NCBI GenBank assembly: GCA_020809705.1
Contig: CP085825.1
Span: 5,084,001-5,148,000, forward strand
Origin: Calonectria ilicicola
Taxonomy: Eukaryota > Ascomycota > Sordariomycetes > Hypocreales > Nectriaceae
Direction of reading: 5' to 3'
DNA length: 64,000 nucleotides
This document shows, in pieces, positions 38,401-50,550 of this stretch (the stretch's first letter is position 1; the number at the start of each line of letters is the position of its first letter). Both the position numbers and the translations under genes were made by a program. A model generated the notes under the pieces. The model was not told where the DNA came from. It saw nothing but the letters and a program-made list of their open reading frames with translations, and made no database searches.

Positions 38401-38592
38401 CGCTCGCAGATAGCACTGGACGAATTTGTCGCTGACAGTCGCGGATGGACCAAGTACCTTGCATTTTGGCAAGGTCTGCGATGTCCAAGCAGCTTGTTCC
38501 CTTGTTCCCATGGCCCTTGTCCCTTGTCCCACCTCGCACGTCCCATGCTGCCCACACCCACCCACACACACCATCACTCACTCACCTTGCTC

Positions 38593-38616
38593 CCTCACTC
38601 ACTCACTCACTCACTC
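38593..38616 (+). repeat. CTCA tetranucleotide microsatellite
   Basis: About six tandem CTCA/CACT units, preceded by shorter CACA and CACT runs from about 38,565. Confidence 0.7.
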
Positions 38617-39310
38617 GAGTGCACATACCCACCCCATGTCAAATCATCCGGCTGGGTCAAACCCTTGCCCAGTACCTGCGCCCCAGGCTCAGCTGGCAGG
38701 GTTTACTGTAAATCACACCCGCTTTGGATGGTATGGCCCATGGCTCGCGATGGAAAGGAATAGACCTCTCGTCGCCGTGTCTTGTGCCCTCGCTCGTGGT
38801 TTTGCGGACTTACACACTCTTCCACTTCCTCAACTCCGTTTGGCGCTGCTGGCCTCGTCTCACCGGCTCCTGATCACTCCACCCCCAGCCCCAGTCTCTT
38901 CCCATGTAGCAATGCCTCGTTCGATTCCTATCTTTGTAGCCCAAGCGTCCTTAGCCCTGTCACAGACGCACTTGCATCGATCCCACCCGCGTTTCGTCCG
39001 TTGAGGCTGAGATCGTCCAAGCTTTCCACTGCAGACTAGCTTGTCCTCGCCCTCTCCCACCCACGTTGCTCGCCGTCCCGGGGTTTCCTTTCTACGCTGA
39101 CTCCCCCACTTGTTCCGTCTTTCCATTCCCCTTCCATCCTCTCATCGCCTTCTTTCATCTACATGATCTAAACTTATCCTCATCTGCCGAAAGTGACCGT
39201 TCAGCCTCCTAGGGGGCTGTGTATTACTAAGTTTGGTGGTTCTTTTCGTTCTCTACCCGTCCATCCAAGTTGCCTCTTAACTCGTCTGTCCATATTATCA
39301 AGGCCCCGCC

Positions 39311-42300
39311 ATGGCTAGTCTCAAGAACATCATCAATACCGACGACGACCACGTCGACCCGTCATCTGCTATAACCCCCAACTCGACCACACGGCAACCC
39401 CTGCGACCCGACTCTTCGGCCGCGGCCTCGACCTATCCCCCCACCAGAGACCATCCTGCCTCGGCCGCTTCACATAACAACCTGCTAGACCCGACCCAAC
39501 TCTCCTCGAGATATTACCCTGCTGAGCCATCCTCCTCCACCGGTGCCCTTCCAGGTCGCCGCCCTAGCAACACCAGCATCGACTCGATGGAGTCGCCCTA
39601 TGGACCTGGCCCTTCAGTTCCATCATCTAGCTCCGCAATGAGGCCCTACGCCCAAGGCATGGCTGGCCCCGACTTGGTCAAGCTAACTCCTATCACTGGC
39701 AAGATTAGCAAGGCGAAGAAGGGCCAGCCTGTGCATACTTGCGACAAGTGCCCCAAGGTACCACGTCTCGTCCCTGTTGCTACCACAACAACTTCTAACA
39801 CTCAACACTATAGACCTTTACTCGGGCAGAGCATCTACGGTTTGTCTCCTTCCCATAAGCATGTCTCTGACAGCTCCCATTAACCTACGTAGACGACACC
39901 AGTTGAGCCACGCGCCTCCCGAGCTTCACTGCACTGTTCCCAACTGTGGAAAGACCTTCTACCGTAAAGACCTACTTGAGCGCCATCTACAGAGACAGTA
40001 TGTCTTGCTTCGATATGACCCAAAGATTTTCCAGACACGAAAAGAACGAAACCCAGGACTAACTCGCTACAGTGAACAGGATGACGAGAAGACGTCCAAG
40101 AAATCTCACCACTCTTCCAAGCGCCGCGGATCTAAGAGCTCTTCCCACTCGTACGGCGGTAGCACCCATAGAGAATCAGGACTGCAGATGCCAGAGGCCT
40201 TTGTCAACCATCAGATAAACCCACGAAATGACTTAACAAGTACACCCTCGATGGCCCCAGGTCCCTGGCCACCAATGGACGGCAATCCAGGTACAGGCCA
40301 GAGCCATAATGCTATGGAGGCAACCGAAGATTATACCATGCAAGGTGTTACAGACCAGTATGTTCTTGGGCAAACTGCGATGCATATTCAAGCTACAACA
40401 CCCGAGTCTTTTGGCTCGACGTATGCCGAACCGAGAGGCCTTCCAGACCTGCCTTTGCTCTATATTCCTGATAACACACCCGCAGCCCCCGCCTGGCAAG
40501 ACAACGCGACGATGCCGTCGTCTGCTTCGGATAGCACTTACTCGACACCTTCCGACAACACGCGGCGCCACCGCTTCCCTCCTGCTCGCACCTCCAGCGG
40601 TGAATGGAACGCTCACATTCCAGCCTACCAAACTGCGACAACCGGGGCTCGAAGCCCAGTTTTAGAACACGCGGGGTTCCAAATCCCACTTTCTTATTCT
40701 GTATCTCCTCCTCAAATCTACCAACCGGTCTTTGGGGGCGGCCTGGGTCTTCCCTTGTCAGGATATGATGAAACCCCTTTCTACGATCCTGATCAAAACC
40801 CAGCCACCAGTGTGCGTAGACTGTCCCCTCAACTGGCTGTGGCTCAATCATCTGAGACTTTAGTCACCATTCCATCTGTACCAACTACAGACCACCTCTT
40901 CAACGGTACCATGTGCGGCGGTCCCCCAACCGAGCGGTTTGGCATTCTAGGCTCGAGGGACATGGCGCTCACACCCTTGACCCATGCGGCCCGTGAGGCC
41001 ATTCCCAAGTATCTCAATGTTTACTGGGAAAAGGTACACCCCTTGTATCCGGTTGTACACAAACCATCCCTCGAAACAGCTTCAGACGGCCTACCAGAGC
41101 ATGTGGACGTGCTACGATGCGCTATGGCTGCTGTGGCGACCCAGTTTCTCGCCGAAAAGGAACACCGCAATCTGGGAGCCCAGCTTCACAACTACGCATG
41201 GCACAAGTCCAAAGTCGTATGTTCGCCATGACCTAACCCCGGTTACCTATATCTAACTTGACCTGTTTAGTTTACCTCTGCGGATTCCTGGCCCCGTCCC
41301 GTGAAGCAAACTCTTCTTCTTTGCGAGTATTATGCTCGATTCCGAGGTCGAAAGAAGGAGTCCTACAAACCATCTCCGCGTTTTGGTTCACTTTACCACA
41401 GGGTTAGTGGGTGTTGATCTCTTATATCTTGTCTCGGTTTCCTTTTCCCTTTTCTCCTATACCCATTTCTTCATCCCATTTTGTCCTTTGGACCATTTCC
41501 CACCTTTTGATTCTTCTTCACCTTTCTATCTTTTTCTTTCTTTTTTTCTATTCTATTCGTAAATATTTGAGTGGACCACCTAGAATCCCTGCTCAACTCC
41601 TTTACAGGTTTTCAATAACCAAAATGCCTTCATCCCCATTCCCACAGAACGTAACACTATGGATCAATGGATGGACTGGATTGATATGGAAACCAGGCGG
41701 CGACTACTTGCTGCCTGCTTCCTCCTGGATGTTCATAGTGCACGTTACCACGAGCAACGATTTGCTGGGGCACTTGGATTGAACTATTCATTCCCTGGTG
41801 AACTTGCTATCCCGTTATCAGGTTGCACTGATGAACTGTGGAATGCATCTACTCCTCAAGAATGGAGTGCGCTTCAAACAACTAGCAATCCATTGACGCT
41901 TCGGGACTACGACTTGGAGTCCCTAACACCCCAGGAAATCTCTGCTATGTCGCCATTTGACAGCGCCATCTTTCTTGCGGCTTGTGCCTTGCAACTGCCG
42001 TGCCGACAAGAACTGGCACAAGTTGATTCTATGGGGGATTCACTGGGCATCCAAACTGACGCTCTTCCGATTGCAAAGCTGTTTCCCGACTCGGCGGTTG
42101 CAAACACCTATTTGGCGCTGCATCATACGCCCCTTTACTTTCTCCTGTCTGTGTCGGGTAATAGTTGGGTATTCAACGAAAAAGTTATTGACGAAAGCTC
42201 ATTTGCTGGGCATAAGAAATGCTTTAGCGAGTGGCGTGAATCGGCCAGTGCAGCGATGGCAACGGTATATGCTGCGCGAGCTCTGAAAGCCTTCTTTGGT

Positions 42301-42651
42301 CTTGAAGTTGCGTTCCTAGCGCATGGAGAAGGACTGATGCCGTCTCAGGCGGATTCTAGCTGGGGGGACATCTCGGACTATTGGGGTGTCTATGTTTGTG
42401 CTTTGATCTGCTGGGCCTTTGGAGGTATTGGGAAAAAGGACAAGAACCTCGAACCGCCGTCTCGAGAGGAAGTTGAGAAATGGATCCCGACAGTTGCCGA
42501 AATGGAGCCGAATGAGGTCCAACATATGTCGGACAAGCATGTTGCACACGGCGTGGTGACACTAGCACATGCAAGGTTGGAGGCGGATTACCTTGGAGGG
42601 CGCAGCATACTCCTAGCTGATGCGGTGGATGTTTTGAAGATGTTGGGGTAA
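39311..42651 (+). CDS. C2H2 zinc-finger transcription factor with fungal_trans domain (AmdX/Adr1-like architecture)
   Basis: Nuclear regulator with two N-terminal C2H2 fingers and a C-terminal fungal-specific transcription factor domain. Exons 39311-39757, 39814-39839, 39893-39997, 40073-41216, 41271-41402 and 41608-42651 sum to 965 residues. Finger 1 has Cys144, Cys147, His160 and His164 (spaced 2-12-3) and is built from three exons. Finger 2 has Cys171, Cys176, His189 and His193 (4-12-3), with its last His codon completed across intron 3. A Lys/Ser/His-rich patch follows, then a long low-complexity region. The domain beginning about residue 510 (YWEKVHPLYPVVHKPS) is of the fungal_trans type. 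The stop at 42649-42651 overlaps a GGGTAAGC donor-like site, so a further small exon is possible. Target genes are unknown. Confidence 0.85.
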
Positions 42652-45600
42652 GCAAACAGCAGAGGGCGCGAAAGGGGTTCGTTTTACATAGAGCTGAGGG
42701 CCGTCTTTTTTTTGCTTTCTTTTTCTTCTGCCGTTTTGTTTCTTTTGCTTCTTTCCTCTTTCTTTCTTTTTTTTCCCCCCCCCTCTTCTCTTCTTCATCT
42801 CTACAAGAGATTTTAGACATGCATTTTGGAGGCAGCATGATGCTGTGTTTTGGAGTTTTGTCTTTTCTATTCACATCTTTATGGCACTTGGATGGGTATT
42901 TATGATGGCGTTTTGGAGTTTAAGGTTGATTGATAAAAGAGGAGGACACCTAGGGTGCACACTACCAGAGGCTTGATAGGCCATGGGCTGTATACGTTTT
43001 GGACGTTTTGATACCTATGATACGATGGCATTGCATAGAAGGTCATAGACCAGAAACTGAGATTTTTTCCCGTTTCACCAAAGTGTGCTGTGCTTGATAC
43101 CGTGGCAAAGCCGAGACATGTCCCGGGCTGGGTGAAGATGTCGATGAAAAGAGAGGGACGGGTCATGTCTAAGTTCGGATGCGGATGGGCAACGGTTCAT
43201 GTCTTAGGGCGATTGCAATAGTTCAAGGATGGTGCATGTTTTGAGCGCGGGGCGGATGATAGCGCGGTCATGTTGCTCAAGGATGATGCGTTCCATGCTC
43301 AATCAAAGCGACATGACTACGTAGCAATATCGTCAAGTACGCTACAGGTCATTTTTGCAACATTAACAAAAGAAGGGGTGTGAAGGTAAAGTTTATGTAA
43401 CGTAAATGGTGTTTGCAGGAATAACAGAGAGAGGTCTCTAAGTATTAATCTCGTGTATTTCTTCCCCCTCATCTTGCTAGGTTAGCGCCAAATGTCGCGT
43501 GCTCCTAAGAACCGGGCTAGTAAGTCGCAAAGGAGGATCATGAGGATGCGTGATTAACTGAGAGCTGCAGAAGCTAAGGGGGAGGGAGGGGAAGAGCTGG
43601 TTGGCGCATCGCATGCATGAATTGGCAATGTGTTTCAATGATTAGCTGGTGATTGGAAGAATCAATTCTTGATAGGTTGTGGCTGGAGGAGATGTAACAA
43701 GTCTAGCGAGCAAGATGATGACTGGGGCATTTCGGCGGGTTATTGTTGGGGATGTTCCCCCCCTCCCTCCCTTCTAGATGATGAACTATCAGGTTAGTTT
43801 GGGCTGAGGTGGGGAGGGAGAGAAGAGGAAGAAGCGGTGACCAGAGAAGAGAGGACAGGACAGGACAGGACAGGACAGGACAGGACAGGACAGGACAGGA
43901 GAAGCTAAGAGAGCGACGGAGACGGAGACGGAGACTGAGAGGTAACCAAACCAAGCATGTTTGATCGTATTGACGACAAACGGCATAGCTAGGGCCTTGC
44001 CTTGCCTTGTCTGGGGACCGGGGACTGGGGACCACTGGGGACCACTGGAGACCGCTGAGGACTGCTGGGGTGGTTGGAGCGTGTAATTTGGCCCTGTATG
44101 TACATGTACAAGTGCCTGGCTCCGTTTAACCGAGAGCCGTTTTCTTCTCATTTCAACATTTGACTCGCCCGATCAAAGTCGAGTTGAGCCGGGACGGACC
44201 GATCTGGCTGAAGCGGCACTGGCTACCAGGAGGGTGGGAAGACGGGGGAAGACGGGGCGATATTACGGCGAAGAATGCCTTCTAAATGGTACGGGTGAGG
44301 AGGCTTAGGGGATCCGGGGACAAATGGCCCCCATGAGCCATTGCTGTATTGGGCAAGTTCCAGGGGAAGGCAGGCCAGGATCCCTCTTTTTTTTGGGTTT
44401 TTTTTTTCTCGACAGGGATGAGTTGTTGAGGGTGGTGGAATGGTGGGTGGGCTGGCACGGGGCTGCAGGTAGCTTTCTATGGTAATTTACATTGACATTG
44501 GCATGTGAAAAGAGGACTTTGGGGGAGTGGGCTTTTGCGCCGTTGCCCATTGCTGATAGTCTGGGAATTAAAGGATGGGCCTGGAAGGGGTACAGGCGTC
44601 GAAGTTGGTTGACTGTGGCGCCCCCCGTTTGTGTCAGCCAGCAGCCGTAGCAGTAGCAGCAGCAGCCGCAGCCGCAGTAGCGGGCGGGAGGACGACCCTG
44701 TCAGCGCGCTGCTCTGTGCGTGCTGCTGCTCACTTTACCATCCATCTACCAACAGTAAGACGGGTGGATGGATTGGGAGCAGGTCAGAAAGCAGAGAGCA
44801 TGGACAATTCAGCCGCGCAGGCAACCCCCCAGCCATTCCTGGGTAAATGGACATTGTTTGAAGCGATGGATGAGCGACGGATTAGCGACGGAGATTATAG
44901 AGCGACCGCCACTCCGTCAACAGCAGCACGCCTCGAGATGGTGAGGTGACCTACACGTGTCTTGGTTGGCCAGGCCGGCACCTCATCCGAGGCTTGATCC
45001 AAAACACACAGCAAATGCTGCTGTGGCACAAACCAAAGTACGAGGCATTTGACCGCATTGGGGGCGTGGCCTTCAGGTACCCTGACACCGACAGCAGACT
45101 CGAACGTCGGCCCTAATGTAGGCTCGTTGCTTTGTCCCGGCCTTCTGTCCTATACGACCAGCCCCCATCTCGCCCGTCTTCGCCTGCCCGCCAACCATCC
45201 CACTTCCCATACATGACATTTTGGCCTCTTCTCCTTTTTTTTCTTTCCCTTTTCCCTTCTCTCTTTCACTTTCGATCTCGAATTCTTTAAATCATTGCGC
45301 CCACTCCTTTCCTGGTTCGCCAGCTAATCTTTTTCACTTCCGACGGTGCCGGGTTCTATTGCAATTCGGCTTTCGGTCCATTCCCCACCGGTCCCCCAGA
45401 CTTTACTGGCCTAATACGGAGAACGGCTCTGGCGGCTTCTTGGCCTCGAGGCTTGGCCGCCTGTTTTCCTCCTTGATTTTTTGACATCTCGCCCCCCTTA
45501 TACGTTGCGGTACGGCCGATCCAATCGGGAACACGACGAAGCGGAAACCAAGGCGGAGACGAACACAAAAAAAGAGAGTACATGTGTGAGGGTGCGTGTG

Positions 45601-46685
45601 TGCGGCCACTTTAAGCGTCATCGACATATATTTTATTTTTGTCGCCTGCGTCGAATTCCTAAGTGTCGCATTCGGAAAGTTTAAAAAGATAAGAGGGAAA
45701 AAAAAACAAAAAACAAAAGGGCAGCAACCAAGCGCTGCATAAAGAGGAGGGGCAGCTGAAAAGCTGGAGCTGAAGTGAGGCGTCGACAGACAAGGAGGGC
45801 TGCCATTTTCCCCTGGTTTTGCATTTGCGTAGCAACCGCATGCAGACGATTTCTCCGACGCAATACTACACCTTGTCCGAAACGGCACGCGAAACAAACG
45901 ACGACTGCGAGGAGCTGGCCCGCAGAACGACGGACATCATAGGGGCTGTCGATCCCAAGCCCTGAAGAGCGTCTAGTGGAGGTAAGCAACATCCATGACT
46001 TCATTTATGCATAGTCCCTTTGTCTGGCCTTGAATCAGTCCATTGTCCTTTTTTTTTTTTTTTTTTCCTTCACTCTCCTTGTCTTTGGGGCCTGTTCAGT
46101 CGCCTGTCCTGACCCTAGTCGTTGTTATTATTACCTTTTTTTTTCTTTTTTTGGTTGTCACAGCCCTGTCTAGTTACATTTTGCTGACTGGTTTACGACA
46201 GCTGCTGCTCCTTCGCTCGCAGCTCAGCTCTCGTGCTACGTCACTCCACCCTGAGTTAGAGCAATCCCCCGCGCTCCTGCGTCGATCCAATCCGACGCCC
46301 GCGATCCTGCCCGTTACTCCCCTAAACTCAACCCGCCACACTGGGCTCCGCCCCAGCCCACCGGCACGCCTCCCAGTGGGACCTGGTCACTAACAGCGAC
46401 CGACAACACTGCCTTTGGAGGGGCCAAGGCCAAGACTTTCAGCGCATCTTCCCTCGTTTTTCTTCATTCTTGGCAGTTGGCGAAGCTGGTAAGCTGCTGA
46501 CGTTTGCCATCCACTGCGTCAGCCCTGGAGCTGGTACCTGTCGCATCTGCAGCAGGGCTTCACCACACCTAGCTCACCCCTCCATCACGGCTTACAGGGC
46601 TTGTACCCGGCAGCCAAGACCACCCAACCTCATCGCCGTCGATCGCTCAGTGCCCGCCAAGTGAGCTGGGCCCCAAAGTCCCGTC
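42652..46685. other. 4 kb interval with microsatellites and the PSD2 leader
   Basis: The proximal part is 3' flank of the transcription factor (T/C-rich run at 42,705-42,795). Tandem repeats cluster at 43,850-44,070. From about 45,215 to 46,685 the plus strand is strongly pyrimidine-rich, with T-runs at 46,050-46,068, and reads as a long PSD2 leader. No ORF in it is convincing. Confidence 0.4.
43853..43900 (+). repeat. GGACA pentanucleotide repeat
   Basis: About 9.6 uninterrupted copies of the 5-bp unit. It is followed by a GAGACG triplication at about 43,913-43,940 and by an imperfect GGGGACCACT-type repeat at about 44,010-44,070. Confidence 0.9.
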
Positions 46686-49600
46686 ATGGTGCGCATCATT
46701 CCGTCCCGCCTCAAATCGTCTTCGACGTCGTCCTCTTCCTCCTCTTCCACCAACAACCACAACAGCAGAGCAAACAGCCCTATGCGCTCCTCAAAGTCCG
46801 ATTCCAGTCCCTCGCGGGATGCTGGCAATGGCCTCGCCCTCAAGATCGCCATTTTCAAGGTACAGTGCCTGAACTCTGGTCCTCCCCAATATGCAGCACT
46901 CCAACCCCGCGTCATCGCAACCACCACCGCCGCGACTTTTCATCACCGCCCATTGCTAGCCCACCAAAGATCGCTCGCCCGCCAGCAGCCTCGATCGCAC
47001 CCATCTAACTATTAACCCCGTGGATATCGACATGTTGGCTAATCGGACCTTTTCTTCCTAAATAGGGTAAAGATCTTGCTGCGAAAGATCGCAATGGCAC
47101 ATCAGACCCAGTAAGTAATGTCTCTTCATCGGCACCAATCCCAATGCCTCTCCCAAACGCATGCGCGCACGACTTCTAAAAAAAAATGCCTCCTGCTATA
47201 CCCTGTTCCATTCAACTGACAATGTTGCCCTCTTCCCTAGTACCTCGTCCTCTCCCTTGGCGATGCCCGCGTAACTACCCATACCGAACCGAAGACGCTC
47301 AATCCCGAATGGAATGTCACTGAAGTGATACCTATCACTTCGGTCCAGAATCTGGTCCTTGATGTTATCTGCTGGGACAAGGATCGCTTTGGCAAAGATT
47401 ACATGGGCGAATTCGATCTCGCTCTCGAAGAGGTGTTCCAAAATGAAAAAGTCGAGCAGGAGCCCGCTTGGTATGCTCTCAAGAGTAAACGCCCGGGCAA
47501 GAAGACAAGTGTCGTTTCTGGCGAGGTTCAGCTTCAGTTCTCCCTCATCGATACATCAAACCCATCTGCTACCCAGGAACAAATTTTGGCCAAGTTTACC
47601 AGTCTTGTCGGCGCGGTCCCTGTTGGGTCGTCAAGAAATGTTACTCCCTCCATGACGCCCAGTCTAACACCGACAACTATCCCTCCTCGAGCCGTTTCTA
47701 ACCCATCCGATAACAACGGCGACGACGATGACGATGACGATTTTGATGAGGACGACGAAGAAGACGAGGACCCGTCCAAGCCTGAGACGGCTGAAAAGCG
47801 CAGGCGTCGTTTGCGCATCAAAGGCCTCAAGAAGAAGCGGCGCCAGAATCCATACGCATTCATGAGCAATGGTTCCGATGTCGTGGGCATTATTTTCCTG
47901 GAGATTGTCAAAATTACTGACCTACCCCCGGAGTCGAACCTCACCCGTACCGGTTTTGATATGGATCCTTTCGTTGTGGCTTCCTTGGGTAAGAAAACGT
48001 ACAGGACTCGACGCGTTCGCCACAACCTCAACCCGGTATTTAACGAGAAGATGCTGTTCCACATCCAGAACAACGAACAGCAGTACTCGTTTGCCTTTAC
48101 CGTTATTGACCACGACAAGTACTCAGGCAACGACTTCATCGCCTCATGCAACCTCCCGGTCCAGGACCTCATCGAAAAGTGCCCCAAGGCAAACCCAGAT
48201 ACTGGCTTGTACGAAGTCCGAGTCCCTAGTCAGGCCCCGGCCGGTTCCCGATCGCGCTTCAAGAAGCTCAGCGTGTCCCGGTCCTCGTCTACACAAAGCC
48301 TCGGAAAGATGATTCGACCATCCCTTAGCAAGAACTCCTCGGCCACAAACACACAGGCTCTTGTCACTCCCCAGGCTTCTGGCGCTACTCCCGGTTTGTT
48401 AACTCCAACTGATGCTCTTGCCACCGGAGGTTCCAATATCAGTGCTAACAACGGCTCCAACAATGGTATAGAAATTGCTGAGCCATCATTGGACACTGAG
48501 GATCCGGACTTTAATGACTATGTCGTACCCTTGAAAATGAAGGAGATTGAAAAATGGGAAGGCAAACACAACCCTCTCATTTACATCCGCGCCAAATACA
48601 TGCCTTATCCAGCGCTTCGACAACAATTCTGGAGAGCCATGCTGCGACAATACGACGCTGATGAGAGTGGTAAGATAAGTCGGGTAGAACTAACGACCAT
48701 GCTTGAATCTCTGGGATCCACTCTGAGCGAGAACACAATCGACAGCTTCTTCCAACGATTCCCCCACGAAGGTACCGATAACGATGAGACCTGGGAACTC
48801 ACCATGGATGAGGCCGTCACCTGCCTGGAGGATCAGCTTGAGTCGAAGAGTCGGTCTTCGGGATCTGTTGGCGAGAAGCTCAAATCCCTTGTTCCCGATA
48901 TGAAGAATCTTCTCAGCGTGCCTGGTAAGGAGAATGAGACAGGTCCTTCTAGCTCAGCTAGCTCTGGTGTTTTGGATGCCGAGGCCTCATCCAGCACCCC
49001 AACTTCCACCACCACTTCAACCATCATCGTCCCTGGCCTCGCTTCTCCTGCGGGTGAAGAGGGCGAGCTCATCGATCTCGACGAGGACAGAGGTGAAGAG
49101 CACGTTGTGGAGATTAGAGAATGTCCTATTTGCCACCAGCCTCGGTTGAACAAGAGGAAGGATACTGACATTATCACGCACATTGCTACATGCGCTAGCC
49201 AGGATTGGCGGCAGGTCAACAATGTTCTGATGGGTGGGTTTGTGACAGCCAGCCAGGCACAGCGAAAGTGGTACTCGAAGGTCATCACCAAGATTTCGTA
49301 CGGTGGCTACAAGTTGGGAGCCAACTCGGCCAATATTCTTGTCCAGGACCGAATCACTGGTCAAATCAACGAAGAGAAGATGAGTGTTTACGTGCGATTG
49401 GGTATTCGTCTTCTCTACAAGGGTCTTAAGTCTCGAGACATGGAGAATAAGCGAAGTGAGTCAGAATGTCATGTGAGATATTGCGGCGTGGTAACTAACA
49501 CTGTGCAGTTCGAAAGTTGCTCAAGAGTTTGAGTATCAAGCAGGGCAAGAAGTTTGATGACCCGGCTTCCAAGGATGAGATTGAAAAGTTCATCGAGTTC

Positions 49601-50550
49601 CACGGTCTTGACTTGACAGAAGTCCTGCTGCCACTCGAGGAGTTCAAGAACTTTAACGAGTTCTTCTACCGTGCTTTGAAGCCGGGCGCTCGGCCTTGTT
49701 CAGCCCCTGAAAACCCCAACATTATTGTGTCGCCGGCTGATTGCCGAAGCGTTGTCTTTAACTCTATTACGCAAGCGACCAAGATTTGGGTCAAGGGTCG
49801 TGAGTTCAACCTTAAGAGACTCCTTGGTGACGCTTATCCAGAGGATGTATCTCGATTTGAAGGGGGCGCACTGGGTATCTTCCGTCTGGCGCCACAGGAT
49901 TACCATCGATTCCACATCCCCGTCGATGGCCTGATGGGCGAGCCTAAGACAATTGAGGGCGAGTACTACACAGTCAACCCAATGGCCATCCGTTCGGCGC
50001 TGGATGTGTACGGTGAGAACGTGAGAGTGTTAGTGCCCATTGACAGCACGCATCATGGCCGAGTCATGGTGATTTGTGTGGGCGCCATGATGGTGGGTAG
50101 CACAGTCATCACCCGCGAGGGTGGTGAGCAAGTGCAACGGGCTGAAGAGCTCGGCTACTTCAAATTTGGAGGCAGCACCCTTTTGGTATTATTTGAGCCT
50201 GGCCAAATGGTCTGGGATGATGACCTCGTCGAAAATTCCAGCGGAGCGCTCGAGACTCTTGTGAGTAACGGACCGCGATTGCTTTCTGAGTGGCATGTGA
50301 TTTGACTAACGTGGATTTATAGATCCGAGTGGGAATGTCGGTCGGACACTCGCCCGATGAGCCGCAGTGGATTCCTGATATGCGTAAGAAGGACCAAGAA
50401 GTTACAGATGCTGAGAAGCGGGAAGCAAAGAGACGAATCCAAGGCAACGTGGCTCTGCAAGACTCCCCAGAAGGTAGTGGCGATGACCAACCACCACACC
50501 GACCAATGAGCCAGCCTACGGTGAACACCATGGCCGCGTCGTCGATGTAG
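46686..50550 (+). CDS. PSD2: Phosphatidylserine decarboxylase, PSD2 type (C2-C2-EF-PSD)
   Basis: Endomembrane enzyme that decarboxylates phosphatidylserine to phosphatidylethanolamine with a self-made pyruvoyl group. Exons 46686-46859, 47066-47110, 47241-49455, 49509-50260 and 50323-50550 give 1,137 residues. Order: a Ser-rich N-terminus; a first C2 domain (about 50-160, GKDLAAKDRNGTSDPYLVLSL); an acidic Asp/Glu tract near 233-251 followed by a basic stretch; a second C2 domain (about 288-400); an EF-hand loop starting at Asp545 (DADESGKISRVEL); and the decarboxylase domain (about 770-1060). Key sites are DYHRFHIPVDG and the self-cleavage motif GGST, whose Ser1034 would become the pyruvoyl group of the alpha subunit. 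GGST is the usual form in PSD2-type enzymes. The architecture matches the Golgi/endosomal, not the mitochondrial, enzyme. Confidence 0.95.

Larger units (their letters stand above)
32919..39310. other. 6.4 kb gene-poor interval upstream of the C2H2 factor
   Basis: No ORF here has a recognisable domain. The longest, on the minus strand at 35141-35851, has neutral codon use and no family resemblance. Structural features are the CG repeat at 33901-33922, the G-run at 35405-35426 and short tandem repeats at 36,176-36,203, 38,203-38,228 and 38,593-38,616. From about 38,500 the plus strand is C/T-rich and reads as promoter and leader of the transcription factor. Large upstream regions are common for fungal developmental regulators. 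Confidence 0.4.
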
